Part shown: positions 26,136-35,898 of the stretch, one piece after another | Numbering within the stretch: position 1 is the first letter of the stretch | How the letters are laid out: every line of letters begins with the position of its first letter | Source: Lutispora saccharofermentans | GTDB lineage: Bacteria; Bacillota; Clostridia; Lutisporales; Lutisporaceae | Assembly (NCBI RefSeq): GCF_024363565.1 | Contig: NZ_JAJEKE010000018.1 | Coordinates: 1 to 64,000, forward strand | Length of the DNA stretch: 64,000 nt | Direction of reading: 5' to 3' | The notes under the pieces: model-generated | Database searches by the model: none | What the model was told of the DNA's origin: nothing | The model's input: only the letters and a program-made list of their open reading frames with translations | Position numbers and translations under genes: made by a program

Positions 26136-27742
26136 TAACTAATGATCTTTGTCTTATTTACCCACCACTGAGTGTACATGAATTTCCTCATATGGCTCTT
26201 CCCTTGCTAAAAGGGTTTGTGAAAAAAAATGGCTACAATAAAATTGTTATTAAGGACTTTAATGTAGAAATCATGGGAGACATTATTGACAGTAGGTTGG
26301 ATAGGATAGAAGCATACTTTGCTCAAAATGGCATAAAAATAACTATTGCCGAGATAAGAAAGAATATTGATTTAGCAAAGAATGTACTGCTGGATACAAA
26401 TAAGCAAGGCAAAGACGAATGGGCATTTATGATTATAAATACATACTTAAAGATTGCGGGTTCTGATATATCCGAGGTATGTTTTTCTCCGGCCTGTTTC
26501 GATGATATTAAGCAAAACTTCTATAGAAAAACTAAAGGTGAGTATGAGGATACGATCACAAAAGCCATTGAAAGAGACTTGGTTCAATATCTCACAAATA
26601 ACCCAGCGGGTGTTGTAGGTATAACAATACCATTTGGTAGTCAGATATACTATGCGCTAATAATGGGTAGATTGATTAAAAGAAATTTTCCGAATATTAA
26701 AGTAATCATGGGAGGAGCACAGGTATCCATGTTTTGGAGGATACTGACGGAGCACAAACCATTTCATGAAGCATTCGATGCTCTTGTATATGGAAATGGA
26801 GAGCTGGCTATATTAGGGTATCTTGATCATGTTACGCAATCAAAAGATATCAGGGACGTGCCGAATCTGATCTATATCAATATATATGGGAAAGTATGTA
26901 AAAATGACGAAAAAAACATTGGACATATAAGAGAACTGCCTATTCCTGATTTCAGTGATCTACCGCTGGAGAAATATGCTTATCCGAAGCTCCCTTACAT
27001 GATGACGCGGGGTTGCTATTGGGGCAAGTGTGCATTTTGCAGCTACCGAGAAACAAAGGGCTATATGGCAAGAGATGTTGATAACATAATAAGCGATATT
27101 GAAGAAATGAAATCAAAATATAAGAGAAGACTATTTCATTTTATTGATGATGCAATACATCCAAACCTAATTAACAAGGTTGCAGAACGGCTTATAAATC
27201 AAAATATGAATATTAAATATGAAACATATCTGCGATTTGATAGATTATTCGACGAAAAAATGTGCATTCATCTATCAAAAAGTGGCTTAAGGTCTGCTTT
27301 ATTTGGGTTAGAGTCTGCAAATTCAAGGATACTTAAGCTGATGAATAAAGGAATTCATTTAGATGACGTTCGGTTTGTTCTCAAAAATATGAAGAGTGCT
27401 AATGTTAAGCCAGTGTTAAGCTGCTTAATTGGATTTCCAACAGAGACTAGGGAGGAAGCAATGGAATCCGTCAATTTCTTGCTCGATAATAAGCAACAAT
27501 ACGACCAGGCATTCTTAGTGCATTATGGCTTAATTTCCGATATGTATTTGGATAAGGAATACTATGGCCTGAAGTCTATAGATTTCGATAATCCTATCCG
27601 ATATGATGATTCAGGATATCTTGCATTAGGTTACAAGTATCAGACAAGCCGTGGCATGACAGTCGAAGAAGCATTCGATGTCATTGATTATGGAAGAAAG
27701 GCACTGGGAATCAAGCAATTTAAAGACTCATTCTTTAGCTAG
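26132..27742 (+). CDS. B12-type radical SAM enzyme, CX4CX2C subtype (copy 2)
   Basis: The 536-residue paralogue of the enzyme at 9084 has the same landmarks: HEFPHMALPLLKGF, GITIPFGSQIYYALIMG, KVIMGGAQVSMFW, and MMTRGCYWGKCAFCSY with CX4CX2C spacing (about 288-303). FIDDAIHPN, FGLESANSRIL and LIGFPTETREE follow. It is translationally coupled to carrier 2 (ATGA). Both paralogues probably modify carrier-bound acyl or aminoacyl groups; the reaction is not known to me. Confidence 0.88.
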   Translation: MITNDLCLIYPPLSVHEFPHMALPLLKGFVKKNGYNKIVIKDFNVEIMGDIIDSRLDRIEAYFAQNGIKITIAEIRKNIDLAKNVLLDTNKQGKDEWAFMIINTYLKIAGSDISEVCFSPACFDDIKQNFYRKTKGEYEDTITKAIERDLVQYLTNNPAGVVGITIPFGSQIYYALIMGRLIKRNFPNIKVIMGGAQVSMFWRILTEHKPFHEAFDALVYGNGELAILGYLDHVTQSKDIRDVPNLIYINIYGKVCKNDEKNIGHIRELPIPDFSDLPLEKYAYPKLPYMMTRGCYWGKCAFCSYRETKGYMARDVDNIISDIEEMKSKYKRRLFHFIDDAIHPNLINKVAERLINQNMNIKYETYLRFDRLFDEKMCIHLSKSGLRSALFGLESANSRILKLMNKGIHLDDVRFVLKNMKSANVKPVLSCLIGFPTETREEAMESVNFLLDNKQQYDQAFLVHYGLISDMYLDKEYYGLKSIDFDNPIRYDDSGYLALGYKYQTSRGMTVEEAFDVIDYGRKALGIKQFKDSFFS

Positions 27743-27754
27743 TGGAGGGATATC

Positions 27755-28654
27755 ATGGGACAAATATCATTTCAAGGCCAAGTAGCGATCGTAACAGGTG
27801 CCGGTCAGGGTTTGGGGAAATCTTATGCGAAACTCATGGCTTCAAGAGGAGCAAAGGTTATCATTAATGATATAGCAAAGGATGCTGAGAACAACCCTAT
27901 TTCGGTAAAGGTAGCAGAAGAAATCAATGCACTTGGAGGCATTGCAGTTGCAAATCATGATTCAATATCCACTATGGATGGAGCCGCCAGCCTAAAAAAT
28001 GCAGCACTCAAGCATTTTGGCAAAATTGATATACTTGTGCATAATGCTGGTATTTTAATAAGTAAACCATTAAATGAAACAGATGAATTGGATTGGATTA
28101 GGGTATCGGAGGTTCATCTAAACGGTGCATTCTATTTAATAAAAGAGATTTGTCCTGTGATGGTAAGGAACAACTATGGCCGCATTGTGCTAATTACCTC
28201 ATCTACAGGTATGTTTGGCTTAAGCAATCATATTATTTATTCAGCAGCGAAAATGGGTGTATTTGGACTAGCATTATCTCTAAATGAAGAAATGAAAGAC
28301 AAAAACATATTATGCAATCTTATATCGCCTTTAGCCGGCACAAATCAGACATCAAGTGCTTTAAATGGAAATATGTTCGATATGTTTGAGCCGGAACTGG
28401 TTGCACCGATGACTGTATATCTATGTTCAAGTGAATGTACTTCTGGAGGCACTGTGTATGTTGCTGGCGGAGGTTACTTCTCTAGAATAGGTTTATTTGA
28501 GGGGGATGGAGTCTTTATAGGAAATGATAGCATCTCCATTGAAGAAATTGCTAACAGCATTAAAGACATAACCAGCTTAGACGGTGCAGTTCATATAGCG
28601 TCCATGAAAAGTGCAGCAAAAAAGCTGTTAAAGAAAGTGATAAGGAATCGGTGA
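27755..28654 (+). CDS. SDR oxidoreductase, MFE-type (3R)-hydroxyacyl-CoA dehydrogenase-like
   Basis: The 299 residues are an NAD(P)-binding short-chain dehydrogenase: TGAGQGLGKSYAKLMASRGA, HNAGIL, a Ser in ITSSTG and the catalytic pair in YSAAK (about 165-169). The run NDIAKDAENNP, NHDSIS and FEPELVAPMTVYLCSSECTS matches the dehydrogenase part of peroxisomal multifunctional enzyme 2 more than FabG. It probably interconverts 3-keto and (3R)-hydroxy acyl thioesters. A second, FabG-type reductase is at 48060. Confidence 0.87.
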   Translation: MGQISFQGQVAIVTGAGQGLGKSYAKLMASRGAKVIINDIAKDAENNPISVKVAEEINALGGIAVANHDSISTMDGAASLKNAALKHFGKIDILVHNAGILISKPLNETDELDWIRVSEVHLNGAFYLIKEICPVMVRNNYGRIVLITSSTGMFGLSNHIIYSAAKMGVFGLALSLNEEMKDKNILCNLISPLAGTNQTSSALNGNMFDMFEPELVAPMTVYLCSSECTSGGTVYVAGGGYFSRIGLFEGDGVFIGNDSISIEEIANSIKDITSLDGAVHIASMKSAAKKLLKKVIRNR

Positions 28655-28655
28655 A

Positions 28656-29573
28656 ATGAGTATTCAAAAGATTACATTTAAGAGAATAGAAGTAATTGCG
28701 GGGGAGGATGGTTATTTCAATTATCCATCCGGTATCTGCTTTAATCCTGATAATGATGAATTTTATATAACTGATTTGCATAATAGTAGGATTTGTTCTT
28801 TTAATAGAAAGACACATGAGAAGCGTACACTAACAACTAGAATTATGATGAATAGCGGAATTCAGCACCTTAAAAGGCCATTGGGAATAAGCTATAATCC
28901 GTTGGTAGGGTTAGCAGTCACAGACGTTGAGTACAATATGATATTTGTTTTAGACAAGGACAATGATATATGGATACCTATTATTGAGGATTATATGGTG
29001 AATAATGATAGAAAAAAGAATCTTAACCTACCTAGTGGTGTGGCTGTTGACGATGATGGCAATTTTTATACTAATGACTTTTTAAATAATCGGATATGTA
29101 GAATAGCACCAGACGGCAGAATAGATATCTTGATCGATAGCTCTATTGGGAACGAGGATGCTGATACAAACGAGATTATAAAAATCGATAAGCCATATGG
29201 GATATACCTAAGTAATAATAGACTATATTTCACTGATACAGGCAACCATATGATTCGGTATGTTCAGCTAAATGACAATACGCTTCATTCTATAAGGATA
29301 GACAAAGATATTTTAGAATTAAACAGTCCGATAGCAGTAACACTAGACAATAAAGGTTATATATATGTCTGTGAACAGAGAAGAATATATTGTGTAGATC
29401 CGAATACAAATAGCTGTGTTTTTTTGATAAACAAAGATAACTGGAGAAATTACATGCAATGTTTTCATTTAAAAGAAAGATTATGTTATGCAGGAGCAAT
29501 TTTTGTGCGGAACAACAGGGAAGTTTATTGGCTTGATACAATAAAAAATCTTATATATAGAATTACAATGTAA
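28656..29573 (+). CDS. Stand-alone NHL-repeat beta-propeller protein
   Basis: The 305 residues hold about five to six NHL-like blades (YPSGICFNPDNDEFYITD, LPSGVAVDDDGNFYTNDF, KPYGIYLSNNRLYFTD) and no other domain. No signal peptide is visible. It is related to the propellers fused to GGDEF domains at 24350 and 48809. It starts 1 bp after the SDR gene. A scaffold or an enzyme of lyase type is possible. Confidence 0.75.
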   Translation: MSIQKITFKRIEVIAGEDGYFNYPSGICFNPDNDEFYITDLHNSRICSFNRKTHEKRTLTTRIMMNSGIQHLKRPLGISYNPLVGLAVTDVEYNMIFVLDKDNDIWIPIIEDYMVNNDRKKNLNLPSGVAVDDDGNFYTNDFLNNRICRIAPDGRIDILIDSSIGNEDADTNEIIKIDKPYGIYLSNNRLYFTDTGNHMIRYVQLNDNTLHSIRIDKDILELNSPIAVTLDNKGYIYVCEQRRIYCVDPNTNSCVFLINKDNWRNYMQCFHLKERLCYAGAIFVRNNREVYWLDTIKNLIYRITM

Positions 29574-29588
29574 AGGCGAGGGGATAGC

Positions 29589-30896
29589 ATGCGCGTAGCA
29601 TTAGTAGTTCCGCAAAATAAAATAATGGACAAGAATAGAATGTCATTTTTAAATCTGGAGGATATGCATGAGTATAAAGCCCGTATGAGACTTTGGTCAT
29701 GTCCGGACTTAAGTTTGCTAACAGTTGCAGGAATGTTTGATGATGGATATCAAATTGATTATATTGATTTAAATTATACAGATAATATTACAAATGACTA
29801 TGATATAGCATTTCTTTCTCCTACTACCTCGCAGATAAATGAAGCATACCATATATCTAGCTATCTACGTTCCAATAATACAATGATAGTTATGGGGGGC
29901 GTGCATGTTTCAGTCAGAGCTGAAGAGGCATTAAGATATGCTGACACTATTTTTATTGGAGAAGCAGAAGAAACATTTCCTGAGTTCTTGAATGATCTTA
30001 AAAATAATACAGTGCGCCAGGTCTATAAAGCTCAGGGCCTCCCGTGCCTGGCCCAAAGTCCAGTGCCTAGATATGATCTAATCAGAGACTACCCATACAA
30101 GTCCATACCCATTCAGACATCAAGAGGGTGTCCACATCAATGTGAGTTTTGCATTTCCTCAACATTATACGGGAAAAAGGTCAGGAGGAAATCCATCGAA
30201 CAAGTGAAGAAAGAGTTTCTCTCCATTATTAATATTTGGAAGAATCCATTCATATTCTTTACAGATGATAATATGTTTATTGATGATACTTATAGCTATC
30301 AATTGTTAGATTTATTAGAAATGCTAAAAGTACGATGGTACGCCTTTACAGATGCTAGTATTGCCGAACGCACCAATCTACTCAAAAAGATTTCTAAGTC
30401 TGGGTGCAATCAATTACTCATCGGTTTTGAGAGTCTATCAGAAGATAATCTAAAAATGGTAAATGATTCCCAATGGAAGAAAGGAAAAAGAAAAAACTAT
30501 AATATGATTATCGATACTATCCAATCCTTTGGAATAGGAGTTGTAGGCAGTTTTGTCTTAGGATTGGATGCAGATACACCATCGGTTTTCAGCGATTTAT
30601 ACGAGTTCATACAAAAAAGCTGTCTGTATGCGACGAATATTACAGTTTTAACCCCTTTTCCTGGAACTCGAATCTATGAGCGATTAAAGGCTGAGGGGCG
30701 TATAATAACTGAGGATTGGTCCAGATATAATGGATTTGAGCTTACATATAAACCATTAAACATCACTGTAGAAGAATTTGATAATGGCTTTAAATATATA
30801 TATAATATGTTGAATTCATCCGAAAGAATGATTCGAGTTATGGATAACTTTAAACACATTTTCAATGAAAAGTACAAAAGAATTACCCATGAATGA
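29589..30896 (+). CDS. B12-binding radical SAM enzyme, six-member family (copy C)
   Basis: 435 residues starting MRVALVVPQNK. The cobalamin-type part has PDLSLLTVAGM, YIDLNYTD and VMGGVHVSVRAEE; the barrel has SRGCPHQCEFC, FTDDNMF, GFESLSEDN and FVLGLDADTPS. The QWKKGKRKNY segment before IQSFGIGVVGSF is the family-specific insertion. It is followed directly by the thiolase gene. The specific reaction is unknown. Confidence 0.9.
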   Translation: MRVALVVPQNKIMDKNRMSFLNLEDMHEYKARMRLWSCPDLSLLTVAGMFDDGYQIDYIDLNYTDNITNDYDIAFLSPTTSQINEAYHISSYLRSNNTMIVMGGVHVSVRAEEALRYADTIFIGEAEETFPEFLNDLKNNTVRQVYKAQGLPCLAQSPVPRYDLIRDYPYKSIPIQTSRGCPHQCEFCISSTLYGKKVRRKSIEQVKKEFLSIINIWKNPFIFFTDDNMFIDDTYSYQLLDLLEMLKVRWYAFTDASIAERTNLLKKISKSGCNQLLIGFESLSEDNLKMVNDSQWKKGKRKNYNMIIDTIQSFGIGVVGSFVLGLDADTPSVFSDLYEFIQKSCLYATNITVLTPFPGTRIYERLKAEGRIITEDWSRYNGFELTYKPLNITVEEFDNGFKYIYNMLNSSERMIRVMDNFKHIFNEKYKRITHE

Positions 30897-30911
30897 TTGG
30901 GGGAGAATGAT

Positions 30912-32084
30912 TTGAACAGAGTATTTGTGGTATCTGCTTGTCGTACTCCCATAGGTAAGACTGCAGGGAGCCTGTCAAAAGTAAGGGATACGCAACTAAT
31001 GGCATTGACACTTGCAGAAACAGTAAGAAGAACAAATATAGCAGGTATAATGATAGACAGTGTTTATGTAGGCAGCTGCTTCCCACAGGAAAGCTATAAT
31101 CTCGCAAGAAAATCAACACTCTATGCAGGCATAGCAGATACTGTACCTGGCGCAACTATCAACCGTACTTGCTGCTCATCGATGGAGGCCATTGTGCAAG
31201 GGGCTAGGCAAATTATGGTAGGAGACGCTAATGTAGTGCTTGTTGGAGGGGTAGAAAACATGAGCAGTTCCCCGCATGTTATGCGGAATGCTATTAAAAA
31301 TGCGCGCTCTATGGTAAATGGCGAACTACCATTGCTCGACAGTCTTAAAGTAGATACTACGGATGATATAGGATTAACCATAGAATGCCTTGCGATAAAA
31401 TATAATATAACAAGAAAAGAACAAGATGATTATGCAATCCTAAGCCATAGAAGAGCTGCAAAAGCAATGAGATCAGGTTGCTTCAATAATGAAATATTTC
31501 CAATAAGCATAACTGAGGAAGATCAGAATATCGAACTGTCATATGATGAAAATGTTAATCAGAATATCGATGAGGGATTATTCTATAATGATAAACCTAT
31601 TTTTGTCAGGGATGGTACAGTAACCAAATCCAATGCATCATCAATCAATGACGGTGCCTCAGCCATGCTTCTTATGTCAGAGAATGCTGTAAACAAATAT
31701 GATATAAAACCCTTGGCAGAATATATAACATCTGATGTAATAGGAGTTTCACCTAAAAATATGGGTATAACTCCAGCTCTGGTGGTTGAAAATATCCTGA
31801 GGAAACAAAAGCTGAGCCTAAAGAACATAGATTTAATTGAATGTAATGAGGCATATGCAGCACAAATTCTCGCATGTCAGCGAATATTGGATTGGGATAT
31901 AGAAAAGGTGAATATGAGCGGCGGAAGTATAGCGCTTGGACATCCATTGGGATGCAGTGGAATTCGGATATGCGTTACGTTAATATACACGATGCAAAGA
32001 GAAAAATATGAATTAGGACTAGCCTCAATGTGTGCTGGCGGAGGGATGGGACAAGGCGTGCTTTTCAGAAATTATAGGGGGTAG
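30912..32084 (+). CDS. Thiolase (acetyl-CoA C-acetyltransferase-like)
   Basis: 390 residues from TTG 30912 (GGGGGAG at 30899-30905), giving NRVFVVSACRTPIGK. The nucleophilic Cys is in NRTCCSSMEA (about 88), the His/Asn motif is NEAYAAQILA, GHPLGCSGIR carries the second His, and CAGGGMGQG the second Cys. It therefore looks fully active. It would condense or cleave acyl-CoAs. In this cluster it may make an acetoacetyl-type starter or feed CoA-level steps with the SDR, crotonase and 2-hydroxyacyl-CoA dehydratase. Confidence 0.92.
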   Translation: MNRVFVVSACRTPIGKTAGSLSKVRDTQLMALTLAETVRRTNIAGIMIDSVYVGSCFPQESYNLARKSTLYAGIADTVPGATINRTCCSSMEAIVQGARQIMVGDANVVLVGGVENMSSSPHVMRNAIKNARSMVNGELPLLDSLKVDTTDDIGLTIECLAIKYNITRKEQDDYAILSHRRAAKAMRSGCFNNEIFPISITEEDQNIELSYDENVNQNIDEGLFYNDKPIFVRDGTVTKSNASSINDGASAMLLMSENAVNKYDIKPLAEYITSDVIGVSPKNMGITPALVVENILRKQKLSLKNIDLIECNEAYAAQILACQRILDWDIEKVNMSGGSIALGHPLGCSGIRICVTLIYTMQREKYELGLASMCAGGGMGQGVLFRNYRG

Positions 32085-32087
32085 AAA

Positions 32088-33425
32088 ATGATTAAGAGGA
32101 AGCACAAAGTAGCAATTTTAAACTATCCACTTATGGATCCGAGAATCCCGACAGAAGATATGGAGAATTATTTGGGTCTGTATTATCATAACGCAGACCC
32201 TTGGGAAGTTCCAGTTTATATACATATACCATTCTGCAGCAGTATATGTAAGTTTTGTATATATAATCGCCAGATTATTGATGAATGTGATGATATAGCG
32301 CAACGATATACAAATGCCTTAGTAAAAGAAATAATGCTGTATAGTAAAACGCCTTATATAGGATCCCTAAAAATTGGTGCTATTTTCTTCGGCGGAGGTA
32401 CACCTACCTGTTTATCATCGAAACAAATAGAGATGGTTATGAATGCATGTAAGGATTATTTGCCTGTTAGTAAGGATGTTGAGATTACAGTAGAATCAAA
32501 TCCGATAAATGCGAATGAGGAAAAGGTGGGATTTCTGTCTGAACTTGGGATAAGCAGATTAAGTGCAGGAATACAGACATTTAACCCTGCTCATAGAAAA
32601 ATCTTGAGTTTAAAAGGAACTCAAGAAGATGTCATAGAATGGATAAAAATGGTTAAAAAATACTCATTTAAAGTTTTCGCTATAGATTTAATGTATGGAT
32701 TGCCAACTCAGACAACTGAAAATTGGATTGCAGACCTAAAGACGGCATTGGCACTGTCGATTGATCACTTCTCATTATATGAGCTTTATGTAATGGCAGG
32801 GTCTAAACTAAATGATGATATAAAAAGTGGTATCGTTATGCCTGGTGGAAGCAATGAAATTTTGTATGAAATGTATAAGACAGGGGACAAGCTGTTAACC
32901 GATACAGGATATCACCATCATATTGTTCCGGAATATAATAAGCCTGGTAGGACTGCAAGATTCTGGGAGCTTACATATGATGGATATGGTGACAACCTTT
33001 CATTTGGAACATCAAGTTATGGGTATCTTAATGGAGTAACGTACCAAAATATTGAGGATGTAAGCGCGTATATCAACGCTATAGCAGAGAACAGGATTCC
33101 GATACAAATGGTCAGCAGCAGAGCAAATTATCAGCAGATACTGGAAAGAACAATGGTTCTGGCGTTAAGAAGAAGGCATATAGAGAAGAAAATATTCTGC
33201 GATCAATATGGTAAAGAAATTAAGGACGTATTTGGAGCTATATTACACAAGCATATTGAGGAGGGTCTCATCACTGAGAATGAACATGAATATAAGCTGA
33301 CATTGAAGGGTGAATACTTGCAGGGTGATGTAAGTGTTGATTATATGCAAACGACCTTCAGAAATTCAAGCACATTGAGAAGACAACTGGCTATAGGTAA
33401 ACATGTCATACCGGATGTGCTATAA
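32088..33425 (+). CDS. HemN-like radical SAM enzyme
   Basis: The 445 residues have the HemN pattern YIHIPFCSSICKFC (CX3CX2C, about 44-57), SAM-binding FFGGGTPTCLS, VESNPINANEE, AGIQTFNPAHRK and YGLPTQT. A C-terminal winged-helix part is like the HemN tail. No other heme gene is present. HemN-like enzymes in natural-product clusters include radical SAM methyltransferases and cyclopropane-forming enzymes (Jaw5, C10P). That role is an inference; coproporphyrinogen dehydrogenase is the conservative alternative. Confidence 0.85.
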   Translation: MIKRKHKVAILNYPLMDPRIPTEDMENYLGLYYHNADPWEVPVYIHIPFCSSICKFCIYNRQIIDECDDIAQRYTNALVKEIMLYSKTPYIGSLKIGAIFFGGGTPTCLSSKQIEMVMNACKDYLPVSKDVEITVESNPINANEEKVGFLSELGISRLSAGIQTFNPAHRKILSLKGTQEDVIEWIKMVKKYSFKVFAIDLMYGLPTQTTENWIADLKTALALSIDHFSLYELYVMAGSKLNDDIKSGIVMPGGSNEILYEMYKTGDKLLTDTGYHHHIVPEYNKPGRTARFWELTYDGYGDNLSFGTSSYGYLNGVTYQNIEDVSAYINAIAENRIPIQMVSSRANYQQILERTMVLALRRRHIEKKIFCDQYGKEIKDVFGAILHKHIEEGLITENEHEYKLTLKGEYLQGDVSVDYMQTTFRNSSTLRRQLAIGKHVIPDVL

Positions 33426-33441
33426 ATGTTGAGGTGAGAAA

Positions 33442-34653
33442 ATGGGAGATATTGTATTAACGGGTATGGGTGTAGTTTCTACCGCCGGGCATAGCCTGGA
33501 AATATTTTGGGATAACCTGTTAAGAGGACATGTGACCTACAAACCGCTTGAAGAATTCGCAAATAACAGCAACTACAGATACTGTGTAGGTTCAAAAATA
33601 GAAGACATGTCATGGCGCGACAGAGTAGAGAAAGAATATTTAAATACATATGGTAGGGTATCAAGTTATGCAATAAGTGCAGCTTCTTCCGCTATCTTAG
33701 ATGCAGGCTTGACGACAGAGGATATAAAAAGTGCTCGTATAGCGGTTTGCGTTGGAACTACAATGGGAGAGATAAATGCAGAGGAGCGTATAACAGAGCT
33801 AAAGTACAGTAAGGATTTTGTTGATATTGATAGGGTATTACTAGACAGCTATAACACAGAGAATATAGGGAATGCTGTTAGAAAGGCATTGGGTTTATGT
33901 GGACCTGTTTATGTAGTACCAACAGCATGCGCTGCAGGCAACTATGCTTTCGCATTAGGTAAGAGACTAATTGAATGGGAATATGCAGATATTGCTATTG
34001 TCGGCGGAGTAGATACTTTCTCTCGTGTAGCATTTACCGGCTTTCAAAGATTGCTGTCACTATCGCCTGATTTATGCAGGCCTTTTGATAAAAACAGGAA
34101 AGGACTTATAGTCGGTGAGGGCTGTGGAATTGTTGTTCTTGAGAAAGAATCAACGGCAACGGCACGAAAGGCAAGAATATTAGGCAGACTGTTAGGTGTT
34201 GGATTAACTTCAGACAGATACCATATGACAGCACCTCACCCAGAAGGGGATGGTGCAATTAGGGCGATGAAGCGTGCGCTAGAAGAAGCCGGACTGTTAA
34301 GCAGTGATATAGATTATGTCTCTGCTCACGGCACAGGAACGTCTGTAAATGACAGAATCGAAGTAAAAGCGATGGAACAAGTATTTGGTACAAATTCTAT
34401 ACCCGCTGTAAGTTCCATTAAATCGATGCTAGGACATGCTATGGGAGCAGCTAGCGCATTAGAGCTGATTGCATCGATACAAATGATGCATAACGATAAA
34501 ATATTGCCAACAGTAAACCATGTAGAAACTGATTCGGAGCTTTTGATAGACTGTGTACCTAATGTAGCTCGTGATGCCAGCATTGAGTTCGTCATGTCAA
34601 ACTCATTTGCATTTGGTGGACAAGTTAGTAGCATTGTTGTCAAGAAGGGGTGA
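33442..34653 (+). CDS. Beta-ketoacyl synthase, FabF/KS-alpha type (KS1)
   Basis: The 403 residues keep the full Cys-His-His set: PTACAAGNYAFAL (Cys about 163), AHGTGTSVNDRIE and SMLGHAMGAASALE. VLTGMGVVSTAG is the usual start. The C-terminal NSFAFGGQ loop is intact. It overlaps the next, Cys-less ketosynthase homologue by 4 bp, the arrangement of type II polyketide KS-alpha/KS-beta pairs, so it probably elongates a chain on carrier 3. Confidence 0.93.
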   Translation: MGDIVLTGMGVVSTAGHSLEIFWDNLLRGHVTYKPLEEFANNSNYRYCVGSKIEDMSWRDRVEKEYLNTYGRVSSYAISAASSAILDAGLTTEDIKSARIAVCVGTTMGEINAEERITELKYSKDFVDIDRVLLDSYNTENIGNAVRKALGLCGPVYVVPTACAAGNYAFALGKRLIEWEYADIAIVGGVDTFSRVAFTGFQRLLSLSPDLCRPFDKNRKGLIVGEGCGIVVLEKESTATARKARILGRLLGVGLTSDRYHMTAPHPEGDGAIRAMKRALEEAGLLSSDIDYVSAHGTGTSVNDRIEVKAMEQVFGTNSIPAVSSIKSMLGHAMGAASALELIASIQMMHNDKILPTVNHVETDSELLIDCVPNVARDASIEFVMSNSFAFGGQVSSIVVKKG

Positions 34654-35636
34654 AAAAGGAAGTGACCAATCGTGTTTTTATTACAGGTGTGGGTGCTCTA
34701 CTTGGAAGTGTAAAGGATTCTTTTTCTAATGGATACATAATTAATGATGAGCTTTGTGAGAAAATAAATGCTAAATATCAGACTAGATCTTTAGATAGGG
34801 TTAGTAAACTATTGCTCGCAGCTTCAGAGTTATCACTTACAGACTCAAGTGTAGAGATAGACAAAAATGTGCATAAGGAATATGGACTGTTTGTTGGAAC
34901 AAAGTATGGAGCACTAAATAGTATTCATAGCTTTGATAGTCAGGCTGTGGCAAAAGGAGCCTTGACAGTTAAACCCACTCAATTTCCAAATACAGTACTA
35001 AATGCACCTGCTTGCCAAGTAGGGATTCAGTTAAGTATCGAGGGGCCGATATATACCGTATGTAATGGTACCAATGCAAGCCTTGACGCAATAGGCCTTG
35101 CATATAACCATGTAAAGACAGGCCATGTAGATGCTGCGTTCGTAATTGGAGCCGATGAGATCAGTGAATTACAAATCAGAATACACCATGTAGATGAAAA
35201 TGTACATGAAGCTAGTGGTGCTTTGGTTCTACAAACGAATGAGGATATAAGGCATTCAAATTGTGATATAGAAATAGTAGGATATTACTCTCAAAGTATA
35301 GCTTACGATAACCGACCCGACAATACTGAGGTTATAAGCAACATTATAAAGACTGCTCTAAGGGGCACGGATTTAAGAACTGACAAGGTTGCATGCATAA
35401 AGTGCTGTACCTCGAATGATCAGATAATAGAAAGTCTTATTACAAATGTAATACATTCGCTAAACTATAATGGTTTGTATTTTGCCAATCAACCGGATTA
35501 TATGGGTGCTGTTGGCATAATTCTAACGATAGAATCAGTGTATGAGATGAGAAAGTGTACTGATAAGGGAATCGCACACGTTATTATAAACCTAAGCTCG
35601 GATAACATTTCCGTTCTTATTATAAAAAAACATTGA
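34650..35636 (+). CDS. Chain-length-factor-like ketosynthase homologue (CLF1)
   Basis: The 328 residues follow a ketosynthase fold (VFITGVGALLGS, FVGTKYGALNS, GPIYTVCNGTNAS). The active-site Cys aligns with Thr in CNGTNAS, and the HGTGT and GH motifs are absent. It is shorter than its partner, with an eroded C-terminal half. Such partners set chain length in type II systems. It is translationally coupled to KS1 by a GTG start overlapping the KS1 stop. Confidence 0.8.
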   Translation: MKKEVTNRVFITGVGALLGSVKDSFSNGYIINDELCEKINAKYQTRSLDRVSKLLLAASELSLTDSSVEIDKNVHKEYGLFVGTKYGALNSIHSFDSQAVAKGALTVKPTQFPNTVLNAPACQVGIQLSIEGPIYTVCNGTNASLDAIGLAYNHVKTGHVDAAFVIGADEISELQIRIHHVDENVHEASGALVLQTNEDIRHSNCDIEIVGYYSQSIAYDNRPDNTEVISNIIKTALRGTDLRTDKVACIKCCTSNDQIIESLITNVIHSLNYNGLYFANQPDYMGAVGIILTIESVYEMRKCTDKGIAHVIINLSSDNISVLIIKKH

Positions 35637-35652
35637 TATGGAGGTCTGTAAA

Positions 35653-35889
35653 ATGGATACAAGTAAGGAAATCTACAAAATTGTAAGTGAAATAATAGGT
35701 ATAAGCGAGTCGGAGCTTGACCCCAATGCATCATTTATGGATGATTATGGATTAGATTCTCTAAGAGCTTTAGAAATACTTGCGGCTGTAGAGAATACAT
35801 TCGGAATAATTATCAATCCGGAAAGACTTAGAGAAATGACTTCATTGGTTAATGTTATTAAAATCGTTGATGAGTATGTAAGTGCATGA
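35653..35889 (+). CDS. Acyl carrier protein 3 (type II PKS/FAS-like)
   Basis: 78 residues from ATG 35653 (GGAGGT at 35640-35645); the upstream ATG at 35638 overlaps the ribosome site. The Ser is in DDYGLDSLRALE (about 38), and the later part (IIINPERLREMTSL) is fatty-acid-synthase-like, unlike carriers 1 and 2. It lies between the two KS/CLF pairs and beside the FabZ-like gene, so it is probably their shared substrate carrier. Confidence 0.92.
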   Translation: MDTSKEIYKIVSEIIGISESELDPNASFMDDYGLDSLRALEILAAVENTFGIIINPERLREMTSLVNVIKIVDEYVSA

Positions 35890-35898
35890 GGTAACAAA

